Below, one piece after another: positions 16,484 to 24,333 of a stretch of 33,634 nucleotides of DNA (positions within the stretch are counted from its first letter, which is position 1; each line of letters starts with the position of its first letter). Location: assembly GCA_016713645.1 (NCBI GenBank), contig JADJOU010000025.1, positions 1 through 33,634 on the forward strand. The letters run 5' to 3'. The notes under the pieces are model-generated. The model was not told where the DNA came from and made no database searches. It worked only from the letters and a program-made list of their open reading frames with translations. This DNA is from Bacteroidota bacterium (GTDB lineage Bacteria; Bacteroidota; Bacteroidia; Chitinophagales; JADJOU01). The translations under genes and the position numbers were made by a program.

Positions 16484-17281
16484 TTGACTATTCTTGAAAC
16501 CATTATTATCGCTGTTGTAGAAGGGCTGACGGAATTTTTGCCGATTTCCTCTACAGGACATATGATTCTCACTGCAGCTGTTCTCGGCATGAAGAGCAGT
16601 GATTTTCTCAAATTATTTACTATTTGTATTCAGTTCGGCGCTATCCTATCCGTACTAGTCATCTATTGGCGAAAGTTTATTCCGCATGGGGATAAGCGAG
16701 ATTGGATAGAATTTTACATGAAATTATTTGTCGCTTTTTTACCGGCCGTTTTCTTTGGCTTGGTACTGAAAAAGTATATTGATCAAATGTTGGAGAGTGT
16801 GATGACAGTGGGTGTTTCCTTGCTTCTCGGCGGCATCGTCTTATTGTTTGTCGATAAGTGGTTGGAGAAAAATGAGCAAAGCGAACTGGATTATTTCAAA
16901 GCGTTTAAAATTGGATTTTTTCAAGTGCTGGCGATGATCCCGGGTGTATCTCGCTCTGGTGCCACGATTGTGGGCGGTATGGCGCAGGGATTGACGAGGG
17001 CACAGGCAGCTGAATTTTCTTTTTTCTTGGCAGTTCCGACCATGTTCGCTGCAACAGCCAAAGATTTATTGGATTATTATCAAAGTGGATTTGTCTTGAA
17101 TCAAGAGCAAATCAATATCCTCTTATTGGGCAATGTCATCGCATTTATTGTCGCCTTCTTAGCCATTAAATCCTTTATTGGATTCCTCAATAAGCATGGG
17201 TTTAAAGTATTTGGATACTATAGAATTATCGTTGGGCTTTTGGTGATTGCCTTTGCGTCGAGATTGAGTTTTGTGGATTGA
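16484..17281 (+). CDS. uppP: Undecaprenyl-diphosphatase (UppP/BacA)
   Basis: A 265-residue integral membrane enzyme that converts undecaprenyl diphosphate to the monophosphate carrier used for peptidoglycan and other glycans. Both active-site motifs are intact: EGLTEFLPISSTGH (13-26) and IPGVSRSGATI (152-162, with Arg157). About eight membrane helices are visible and length is normal. The start is a TTG at 16484, 17 bp after DUF3098; translation from it gives the full family N-terminus. The truB gene often found next is absent, since tadA on the opposite strand begins its 3' end 10 bp after the uppP stop. Confidence 0.95.
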   Translation: MTILETIIIAVVEGLTEFLPISSTGHMILTAAVLGMKSSDFLKLFTICIQFGAILSVLVIYWRKFIPHGDKRDWIEFYMKLFVAFLPAVFFGLVLKKYIDQMLESVMTVGVSLLLGGIVLLFVDKWLEKNEQSELDYFKAFKIGFFQVLAMIPGVSRSGATIVGGMAQGLTRAQAAEFSFFLAVPTMFAATAKDLLDYYQSGFVLNQEQINILLLGNVIAFIVAFLAIKSFIGFLNKHGFKVFGYYRIIVGLLVIAFASRLSFVD

Positions 17282-17291
17282 TTCATCTGTA

Positions 17292-17726
17292 CTATTTCCT
17301 CCGCTCTCTAAAAAACTTTTGAACAATCTCTCTGCAGGCCTCTTCTTCAATGCCGCTGATGATTTCCGTCTTGGGGTGTAAGATGGATGGGGTATAATTG
17401 GCATAGCCTCCTTTTTCATCTCGACAGCCGTAGACGATTTGCGCGATTTGCGCCCATTTGCTAGCGCCCGCGCACATGGCGCATGGTTCGAGGGTTACAT
17501 AGAGCGTGCAGTTTTTTAAGTATTTATTATTGAGCGAAGAGAAGGCAGATGTGATGGCAATCATCTCCGCATGCGCCGTGCTATCGTGAAGCTTTTCCGT
17601 TTGATTGTATCCCTTGCCTATAATTTGCCCATTGGCAACGACTAAAGCGCCGATGGGAACTTCTCCCTCGTCGTATGCTTTTTGTGCCTCTAGAAGGGCG
17701 ATTTTCATAAAATGGTGATGTGTCAT
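17292..17726 (-). CDS. tadA: tRNA-specific adenosine deaminase-like nucleoside deaminase (TadA)
   Basis: A 144-residue zinc deaminase. The motif HAE (52-54; His52 ligand, Glu54 proton shuttle) and PCAMC (81-85; Cys82 and Cys85 ligands) form the catalytic centre, with the substrate loop VPIGALVV (23-30) ahead of it. TadA converts A34 to inosine in tRNA-Arg(ACG). Guanine deaminases share the fold and cannot be fully excluded, but the length and the GEVPIGA segment favour TadA. It faces uppP with only a 10-bp gap between the stop codons, so the two transcripts probably overlap at their 3' ends. Confidence 0.9.
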   Translation of the reverse strand: MTHHHFMKIALLEAQKAYDEGEVPIGALVVANGQIIGKGYNQTEKLHDSTAHAEMIAITSAFSSLNNKYLKNCTLYVTLEPCAMCAGASKWAQIAQIVYGCRDEKGGYANYTPSILHPKTEIISGIEEEACREIVQKFFRERRK

Positions 17727-17833
17727 AAGATTTGCGATGTACGATATACGAATTACGAATGAGTTTAGTGGAATTAGATGGTTTTAGCTGTACGATTTTT
17801 GATTTCTAATTCCAATGATGCAACCAGACACCA

Positions 17834-17852
17834 TCCCTACACAGTGTAGGGA
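17834..17852. repeat. Perfect 9-bp inverted repeat TCCCTACAC / GTGTAGGGA
   Basis: The arms are separated by one base (A) and lie between tadA and the DUF2752 gene. There is no T run, so it is not a standard terminator. It resembles REP-type palindromes found between genes, which is an inference. Confidence 0.6.
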
Positions 17853-17872
17853 CCAGACTCCAAACTCCATTT

Positions 17873-18157
17873 TTATTTCTTTTCGAATTGAACAATGTCA
17901 AAAATAATCAATGATATCGCACCGGGCGCAATAAAATAAATGAGGGGATTCAATTGCCAGGCTAGTCTAAAATCAAATTGCATCAAAGCTAATCCAGCAC
18001 GGGTTGTGCCGCAGCCCCAGCATTCTCTGCCAGTGAAGTGATGATAGAGGCAGGGAATAAAAATATCGACTTGAAAAAATTGAAAGAGCACAATCGCGAC
18101 GATGAAATATACAATCAAAGCAGTGAGGAGCCTTCTATTTTTGATATACGCAAACAT
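17873..18157 (-). CDS. DUF2752 family membrane protein
   Basis: A 94-residue protein with two predicted transmembrane helices (about 10-30 and 68-88) flanking the DUF2752 signature, C36 then GRECWGCGTTRAGLAL (C46 and C49, CXXCG-TTRA). The family is widespread and of unknown function; the Cys pair suggests a metal site or disulfide. It follows the permease gene by 26 bp on the same strand and is likely co-transcribed. Confidence 0.88.
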   Translation of the reverse strand: MFAYIKNRRLLTALIVYFIVAIVLFQFFQVDIFIPCLYHHFTGRECWGCGTTRAGLALMQFDFRLAWQLNPLIYFIAPGAISLIIFDIVQFEKK

Positions 18158-18183
18158 TTTTTTTGTGGTGTCTGGTTTCTGGT

Positions 18184-19890
18184 TTATGGAGTCTGGGAAT
18201 TAGTATTTTGAGTATTCAATTTACTCTTTCTATAGCCATAAAACCAATAGATGACAAATCCGATGGAGAACCAAATAAAAAACCAAATCCAATTGCCTGC
18301 GGTCATTCCCGTCAATAAATACAAACAAGAAATCAATCCCAAGAGAGGAATCAATGACCAAGATTTGATATAGGTCAATATGGCGAGTATTATTGAAATT
18401 GTCCAAAATGCAACCAAGCAAAAAGAGGCGAAGTCGCCCGTCAATCCCAAATAGATGAGGTGGGTGAAATAGGTTGGAAACAATACTTGAACAGTGATGA
18501 TGATGGATGCCAGGATAATCGGAAAAATGTATTTCCCGTTGATGTATTTCAAATGAAATTTACCTGCCACTTTTTCTTTTCGTGGAATCAATAATATACC
18601 GCCGCATACCAAGGCGAATGCAAATAGCGTGGCGATGCTTGTGAAATCCAATACAAAGGATTTGTCTGTAAACAAGATGGGCAGACCAACGACAAGGCCC
18701 GTCATCAAAGTGGAAAAGGAAGGCGTTTTATATTTAGGATGAATCTCTTGAAATTTTTTCGGCAGCAATCCATCTCTACTCATGCTCATCCATATCCGCG
18801 GTTGACCCATCTGGAAGACGAGCAAGACGCTGGTCATGGCGACTACAGCGCAGATGGACACCAATATTTGCATCCAGGCGATGCCTTTAATTTCAAATAT
18901 TTTGGCCAATGGATCGCCCACTCCTTCGAATAATTTATAATCGACCACACCCGTCAAGACCAATGCCAATGCAATGTATATGATGGTGCAGATGACAAGT
19001 GAATAAATCATTCCCCTCGGCAAATCGCGCTCTGGATTCTTCGCCTCTTCAGCCATGACACTCACGGCATCAAAACCGATATAGGCAAAGAAAACACCAG
19101 AAACTGCCGACATCACCCCACCGAATCCATTGGGCATGAAACTTGGCGTTCCGCTGGCATCGAGGGGAAACCAATTGGCTGGGAATATATAAAATGCGCC
19201 AACGGCGATGACCAATAATACTACGAGCAATTTGAGCACGACCATGATATTGCTGAATATTTTGGATTCTTTAATCCCTCTAAATACGAGTATCGTGATC
19301 AATACATTGATGAGTAAAGCGGGTATATCCAAGATAATTTTTGTGTCAAAGAAAGTTGGTGCAGCATTCCATGCAGTGATGGCTTCGCTGTTGAGGCTAT
19401 TGTTGACAAAGGCTTTATGCGCTTCCATATAGGAGCAAGAGAGCCATTCTGGGACGTGCATGCCCATTTTATTGGTGAAGGAAGTGAAATAATCACTCCA
19501 TGAAAAAGCGACGTAGATATTGCCAATGCTGTATTCCATCAACAATGCCCAACCGATGATCCAAGCGATCAATTCGCCGAAAGAGGCATAGGCGTATGTA
19601 TAAGCGCTCCCTGCGATGGGAATTCTACTCGAAAATTCTGCATAGCACATGGCAGTGAATGCACAGGCTATGCCGCATAGAATAAATAAGATGACGACTC
19701 CTGGTCCGCCCTTGAAGCAGGCATCTCCCAAACTGCTGAAACTCCCCGCGCCGATGATGGCTGCGATGCCGAGTGCTGTCAAATCCCAGACATTCAAATC
19801 TCGATGCAGCGTATGCTTGCCCTCTTGCGCAGAGTGGTCAGCGAGCATCTTATCGATGGATTTGGTGCGGAATAGGGATTTAAGATTCAT
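18184..19890 (-). CDS. APC superfamily amino acid permease (CAT / YfnA-like)
   Basis: A 568-residue transporter with 12-14 hydrophobic helices. Helix 1 carries the unwound substrate motif in ALGIAAIIGAGSF (about 39-51), and helix 6 has FFAYIGFDAVSVMAEEAKNP, the signature of the cationic amino acid transporter branch. PRIWMSMSRDGLLP is the conserved cytosolic loop. It should move an amino acid across the inner membrane by proton symport or exchange; the exact substrate cannot be told. The C-terminal tail is polar (LNTQNTNSQTP). It is the first gene of a two-gene unit with the DUF2752 protein. Confidence 0.93.
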   Translation of the reverse strand: MNLKSLFRTKSIDKMLADHSAQEGKHTLHRDLNVWDLTALGIAAIIGAGSFSSLGDACFKGGPGVVILFILCGIACAFTAMCYAEFSSRIPIAGSAYTYAYASFGELIAWIIGWALLMEYSIGNIYVAFSWSDYFTSFTNKMGMHVPEWLSCSYMEAHKAFVNNSLNSEAITAWNAAPTFFDTKIILDIPALLINVLITILVFRGIKESKIFSNIMVVLKLLVVLLVIAVGAFYIFPANWFPLDASGTPSFMPNGFGGVMSAVSGVFFAYIGFDAVSVMAEEAKNPERDLPRGMIYSLVICTIIYIALALVLTGVVDYKLFEGVGDPLAKIFEIKGIAWMQILVSICAVVAMTSVLLVFQMGQPRIWMSMSRDGLLPKKFQEIHPKYKTPSFSTLMTGLVVGLPILFTDKSFVLDFTSIATLFAFALVCGGILLIPRKEKVAGKFHLKYINGKYIFPIILASIIITVQVLFPTYFTHLIYLGLTGDFASFCLVAFWTISIILAILTYIKSWSLIPLLGLISCLYLLTGMTAGNWIWFFIWFSIGFVIYWFYGYRKSKLNTQNTNSQTP

Positions 19891-19908
19891 GGATTTTATT
19901 TATACAAA

Positions 19909-19916
19909 CAAATTTA
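19909..19916 (-). promoter_or_regulatory. -7-like element TAAATTTG before the permease gene
   Basis: TAAATTTG matches TAnnTTTG 18 bp before the ATG. It lies in a duplicated string, TTTGTATAAA twice around TTTG, which makes the exact element uncertain. Confidence 0.35.
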
Positions 19917-19985
19917 TACAAATAGAAATCGAATGGGGAATTATTATTCAGAATTAGTAACTGAAATTATGGCGTGATTGAATTG

Positions 19986-20384
19986 CTATGGTATCACCTG
20001 CACTCCATCCACTAAATAAACCGTTTCACCGATCCAAGGAAGAGCTTTGATTTTTTCTTCATAATGGAGCGATACGCGTCGGCCTTCCAATTTCATCATG
20101 GTATCTGCAACTTTTTGATTGGCAACAGTAAACTGCCAGAGATGATTGGTTTGTGCTGTATTGACGATGGTATTCATTCCGCCCATATTCAACTCGCCTT
20201 CATAGGTTTTGAATACATAGCCCTTTTTAGAGAATTTCATCACCACACCAGCTCTATTGCCTTCGCTATAGGTGAATGTAAAAATGAAATAAGAAATACC
20301 AATCGAGAGTACGATAAGAATAAAAAGGAAAGAGAAAATTTTTCTTCCGGTATTGGATGGTTTGATATTGGCGGTGTCTGTCAT
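19986..20384 (-). CDS. Small membrane-anchored conserved Bacteroidota protein
   Basis: A 132-residue protein with one transmembrane segment (about 15-37) and a periplasmic domain containing SEGNRAGVVMKFSKKGYVFK and TYEGELNMGG, then VSLHYEEKIKALPWIGETVY. Similar short proteins occur across Bacteroidota and, as I recall, are sometimes labelled 6-phosphogluconate dehydrogenase; nothing here supports that enzyme, since there is no Rossmann motif. Function is unknown. The ATG at 20384 is chosen because it gives a normal membrane anchor and is preceded by a promoter element at 20404-20411. An in-frame upstream start at 20507 would add 41 residues from repeat-like DNA. Confidence 0.75.
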   Translation of the reverse strand: MTDTANIKPSNTGRKIFSFLFILIVLSIGISYFIFTFTYSEGNRAGVVMKFSKKGYVFKTYEGELNMGGMNTIVNTAQTNHLWQFTVANQKVADTMMKLEGRRVSLHYEEKIKALPWIGETVYLVDGVQVIP

Positions 20385-20403
20385 AGGAAAGTGTTTATAC
20401 ATC

Positions 20404-20435
20404 CAAAAGTAATGAAAACAATTTACTTTGAACAA
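20404..20435 (-). promoter_or_regulatory. Promoter for the small membrane protein gene
   Basis: The minus strand has TTG (20435-20433), a 21-bp spacer, and TACTTTTG (20411-20404), matching the TTTG/TAnnTTTG layout. It supports the start at 20384. Confidence 0.5.
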
Positions 20436-20490
20436 TTTGCTTTTGCCACGAAAGTTTTGCCACAAATAGTCCGCTACGAATAATTTGCGA

Positions 20491-20529
20491 CGAATGCACG
20501 AATGCATTCGGATTTAATTCGTGCATTCG
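20491..20529. repeat. 13-bp inverted repeat CGAATGCACGAAT
   Basis: Arms at 20491-20503 and 20517-20529 are perfect and enclose 13 bases. The surrounding GCCACGAATGCACGAATT-type wording is something I recall seeing between genes in many Bacteroidota. It lies downstream of tpiA and may act as its transcript end, though no T run follows. Confidence 0.6.
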
Positions 20530-20613
20530 TGGCTAATAAAAACATTTTCTTGTGGTGTATTTTTTAGAAAATTAAGGGCAAAATCACTTCGTTTATTTTC
20601 TCTACGTGTTCAA

Positions 20614-21366
20614 TTAATTCGCGGCTTGAATGATTTTGATAAATTCTTCAGCTTTCAAACTGGCACCGCCGATCAAACCTCCGTCGATATCGCTCTGAGC
20701 AAACAATTCCATGGCATTGCTGGCATTGCAGCTGCCTCCATAGATGATTGAAATGCGATCGGCAATTGCACTAGAGTATTTCTTCGCGATGAGGCTGCGT
20801 ATGAATGCATGCATTTCTTGCGCTTGCGCTGAGCTGGCCGTATGTCCAGTGCCTATTGCCCAGATGGGTTCGTATGCGATGATGATTTGTGCGATCGAAG
20901 ATTCATCTAAATGAAAAAGTGCTGCCGCAATTTGCGATTCGACCAATTCGAAATGCACTTCGTTATTGCGCTCTTCCAAACTCTCTCCACAACAAAATAT
21001 GGGTTGAATTTGATGTTGAAGGAGCAAGTCTATTTTTGCTTTGATAGACTCGTTGGTCTCGCCGTGGTATGACCTGCGCTCTGAATGCCCGACGATGCAA
21101 AATTTCACAAAGGGTTGAATCATCGCAACAGAGATATCGCCCGTATAGGCGCCACAAGCCTCATCAGCGCAATTCTGTGCCCCAATAAGAATTTGTTTAT
21201 GTACATCTTTATTGTCGTTAAAACTCGCCAAGTGGGTATGCGGAGGGCAGATGATTACCTGTGCAGTATTGTCTTTGATTTGCACTGCAATAGCTTGCAA
21301 TAGTTGAATTCCCTCCTCAAGGGTGGTATTCATTTTCCAATTTCCTGCTATTATTTTTTGTCTCAT
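20614..21366 (-). CDS. tpiA: Triosephosphate isomerase
   Basis: A complete 250-residue TIM barrel interconverting dihydroxyacetone phosphate and glyceraldehyde 3-phosphate. The active-site residues are all present: Asn9 and Lys11 (GNWKMN), His94 (VGHSERR), Glu166 (AYEPIWAIGTG), and the phosphate loop YGGSCNASNA (209-218) with GLIGGASLK near the end. It is cytosolic and of normal length. It stands alone on the minus strand, convergent with nothing on its left except an inverted repeat, and diverges from the Bro-N gene. Confidence 0.97.
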   Translation of the reverse strand: MRQKIIAGNWKMNTTLEEGIQLLQAIAVQIKDNTAQVIICPPHTHLASFNDNKDVHKQILIGAQNCADEACGAYTGDISVAMIQPFVKFCIVGHSERRSYHGETNESIKAKIDLLLQHQIQPIFCCGESLEERNNEVHFELVESQIAAALFHLDESSIAQIIIAYEPIWAIGTGHTASSAQAQEMHAFIRSLIAKKYSSAIADRISIIYGGSCNASNAMELFAQSDIDGGLIGGASLKAEEFIKIIQAAN

Positions 21367-21500
21367 TTATTCCTTATCCTGCTTTTCTTAAAGCTAGTAG
21401 TATGCAATTATAGTATTTATCTGTTAAAATTCTTGAGGACTTTTTTTTTAAGTTGAAACTGTCAAACATTAAAAGCGCTTAATTGGTGATTCAATTTTTA

Positions 21501-21508
21501 TATATTTG
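21501..21508 (+). promoter_or_regulatory. -7 element TATATTTG before the Bro-N gene
   Basis: TATATTTG matches TAnnTTTG, 41 bp before the ATG at 21550. A TTG at 21483-21485 is closer than the usual -33 spacing. Confidence 0.4.
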
Positions 21509-21549
21509 AGGTGGCAAGCTGTCAAAATAGCATATTTTAAACTTAAGTA

Positions 21550-22365
21550 ATGAGCAATATAAATTTATTTGAAGATAGACAAGTGAGACGACATTGGGAT
21601 GAAAAGGAAGAAAAATGGTATTTCAGCATTATCGATGTAATTTCAATTCTCACTGATAGTCAAGATGCTCGAAATTATTGGAAAGTCCTTAAGCATAGGT
21701 TGTCAAAGGAAGGGAACGAGTCGGTTACAAACTGTAACCAACTGAAAATGCAATCGTCAGATGGTAAATTTTATAAAACGGATGTTGGAGATGCAGAACA
21801 ATTACTTCGCTTAATCCAATCCATTCCATCTCCAAAAGCTGAACCCTTTAAACAATGGCTAGCTAAGGTTGGTTATGAGCGCATGCAAGAAATGGCAGAT
21901 CCAAGTCAAAGTATAGAAAGAGCAAGGGAGAATTGGCAAAAATTGGGACACAGCGAAAAGTGGATCCAGCAGCGCATGACAGGATAAGAAACTCGAAATA
22001 AGCTCACAGACTATTGGAAGGAAAATGGAGTAGAGAAAACAGATGAATTCGCGCTTTTGACTAATATTATTCATCAAGAATGGAGTGGTTTGACCGTCAA
22101 AAAGCACAAAAATTTGAAGGGTTTAAAATCTCAAAATCTTCGCGACCATATGAGCGAAGCCGAATTGATATTTACGGCATTGGCAGAATTATCGACGAGG
22201 CAAATTGCAGAAACAATTGAGGCAAAAGGATTAAAAGAAAATGCAAAAGCTAGTAAAAAAGGGGGCAAAATAGCAAAGGATGCGCGCACAATGTTAGAGG
22301 AGCAAACCGGTAAAAAAGTGGTTACAAGAGAGAATTTTTACCTCCAAAAAGAATGTAAAAATTGA
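21550..22365 (+). CDS. Bro-N domain (phage antirepressor-like) protein with in-frame stop
   Basis: A Bro-N domain fills residues 3-115 (NLFEDRQVRRHWDEKEEKWY, then FSIIDVISILTDS, VTNCNQLKM, DVGDAEQLLRLIQSIPSPKA). TAA at 21985-21987 interrupts codon 146, and the same frame then continues without a shift (ETRNKLTDYWKENGV ... WSGLTVKKHKNLKGLKSQNL, DHMSEAELIFTALAELSTRQ) to 22365. Family members I recall read through this point with ATA where the DNA has TAA, so a local base swap or error is likely. The full protein would be 271 residues. Bro-N proteins bind DNA and are common in phages and as single chromosomal genes. No other phage gene lies nearby; it sits between tpiA and aspS, facing aspS with a 10-bp gap. 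Confidence 0.85.
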
Positions 22366-22375
22366 AAGAATAAAT

Positions 22376-24134
22376 TTATTCTACCGCGACCGTTTTAATT
22401 CCCAATTCTTTCATTTGACCTTCATCTACAGCACTTGGTGCATCCATCATCGTATCTCTTCCAGAGGCATTTTTAGGGAAGGCAATCACATCTCTAATCG
22501 TATCAGCGCCTGCCAATAGCATGACCCATCTATCGAGTCCAAATGCACAGCCTCCGTGAGGTGGCGCACCGTATTTAAATGCATTGACCATAAAGCCAAA
22601 TTTCGCTTCTTTTTCTTCTTCGGTCAAGCCCAAAATTTTGAAAATCTGCTCTTGCAATGCTTGTTGGTGAATTCGTATTGAACCGCTCAGGATCTCATTT
22701 CCGTTGATGACCAAATCGTATAATTGACCGCGCACTTTGGTAGGATCCGTTTCTAGATATTGGATATCCTCAGGATACGGCATTACAAAGGGATGGTGCA
22801 TGAAGATGATTTCCCCGGTTTCTTCATCTCTTTCGAATAGAGGGAAATCGATAACCCAAACCAAACTCCAAGGATTTTGATCCATCCATTTTTCGCGCTT
22901 GCCCAATTCCAATCTCAGGTCGCCAAGTGATTTGCGCACTTTGGATAATTTATCTGCTGCGATGAGCAATAAGTCTCCTGATTCAGCGCCCATGGCATTT
23001 CCAATCACTGCAATTTCTTCAGGGCTGAAGAATTTATCGATAGAGGATTTGATGCCCTCTTTGCCGTATTTTATCCATATCAATCCGCCCAAGCCTCTAT
23101 GGCTCGCTTTGACGAATTCAGTCAATTCATCTATTTGCTTGCGCGAATATTCTGCGCAGCCTTTGGCATTGATTCCAGCGATAAGTCCACCTGATGTTTG
23201 CACATTTTTAAATACAGCGAATTCCGTTGCTGGTATGACTTCATTCAAATCGATGATCTTACAATCGAAGCGCAAATCGGGTTTGTCACAGCCATAGTAT
23301 TTCATTGCATTGTGAAAAGTGATGCGCGTGAAATTGGCTAGTTCGATGCCTTTGACCTCTTTGTATACATGCTTGGTCATGCCTTCGAATAGTTGCAAAA
23401 TATCCTCTTGTTCGACGAAGCTCATCTCACAATCGATCTGGGTAAATTCTGGTTGGCGATCGCCTCGGAAGTCCTCATCTCTAAAGCATTTGACGATTTG
23501 ATAATATCGATCCATTCCTGAAACCATCAATAATTGTTTGAGGATTTGCGGTGATTGTGGAAGTGCATAAAATGAACCTTTATTCAAACGAGAAGGCACC
23601 AAGAAATCTCGCGCTCCTTCAGGTGTTGATTTGATGAAAAAAGGGGTTTCTACTTCAACAAAAGCATGGTCGTCTAGATATGCTCTCGTCGCTTTGGCCA
23701 CTTTGGCGCATCTCCAAACGCTCTTTGAGAATGGGTCTGCGTATATCCAAATAGCGATATTTCATGCGAATTTCTTCACTTCCATCGCTCTCATTTTCAA
23801 TGGTAAAAGGGGGCGTCTCTGATTTAGAGAGTATCGTCAATTCTTCCGCAGTGATTTCAATTTCACCTGTGGGGATATTCATATTCTTGCTGCTGCGCTC
23901 TGTTACAGTGCCTTTGACTTGAATGACAAATTCTCTTCCCAAGGATTTGGAGAGGGCACAGAGTGTGGCATTGTTTTCATCGCTGAATTTAATTTGCGTG
24001 ATGCCATATCGATCGCGCATGTCCACAAAATTCATCACACCGAGGTCTCTGCTCTTAGCGACCCATCCCGCCAATTGAACTGTTTGTCCAATATGATTTA
24101 TATTCAATTCTCCACAGTGGTGCGTGCGATACAT
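22376..24134 (-). CDS. aspS: Aspartyl-tRNA synthetase (one frameshift)
   Basis: About 585 residues after repair, normal for a bacterial class IIb AspRS. The N-terminal OB fold binds the anticodon (THHCGELNINHIGQTVQLAG, then WVAKSRDLGVMNFVDMRDRYG). Motif 2 is FRDEDFRGDRQPEFTQ (about 217-232), the inserted GAD domain contains YSRKQIDELTEFVKASHRGL, and motif 3 is GGCAFGLDRWVMLL near the end. The frame breaks at an extra base near 23705 (RLEMR, then KVAKATRAYLDDHAFVEVE). Since this enzyme is essential and no second copy is seen, the break is probably a sequence error. A TATGTTTG element lies 28 bp before the ATG. Confidence 0.93.
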
Positions 24135-24162
24135 AGTTGCTTGTATTGTTTAGTCTTGCAAG

Positions 24163-24170
24163 CAAACATA
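24163..24170 (-). promoter_or_regulatory. -7 element TATGTTTG for aspS
   Basis: The minus strand reads TATGTTTG 28 bp before the aspS start, an exact TAnnTTTG match. Confidence 0.5.
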
Positions 24171-24240
24171 ATGCATTTTTTTGAATCACAGCGGTGCTTT
24201 TAACAGCAATTATGAATCAATCTAGGCACTATGTAGAGAT

Positions 24241-24285
24241 ATTCCTACACTTTGCAATGTGTCTCAACTTCAGTTGTGGGGGAAT
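24241..24285. repeat. Nested imperfect inverted repeat between the TonB receptor and aspS
   Basis: Outer arms ATTCC..CAC and GTG..GGAAT enclose an inner hairpin CAACT-TC-AGTTG. A low-complexity CAACTAA-type run follows to about 24335. It may be a remnant of a REP-like element or a weak terminator for the receptor gene. Confidence 0.4.
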
Positions 24286-24333
24286 ACAGCAGCAACTCTC
24301 ACCACTCACCACTTACAACTAACAACTAACAAC

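Noticed and set aside
17292..17726. Guanine deaminase instead of TadA
   Set aside because: The length, the GEVPIGA loop and the HAE/PCAMC pattern fit TadA better, although substrate cannot be proved from sequence.
20385..20507. Upstream start adding 41 residues to the small membrane protein
   Set aside because: It reads through a promoter element and repeat-like DNA; the ATG at 20384 gives a normal anchor.
22376..24134. aspS as a true pseudogene or as two genes
   Set aside because: One extra base explains the break, all motifs are present, and the enzyme is essential with no second copy seen.
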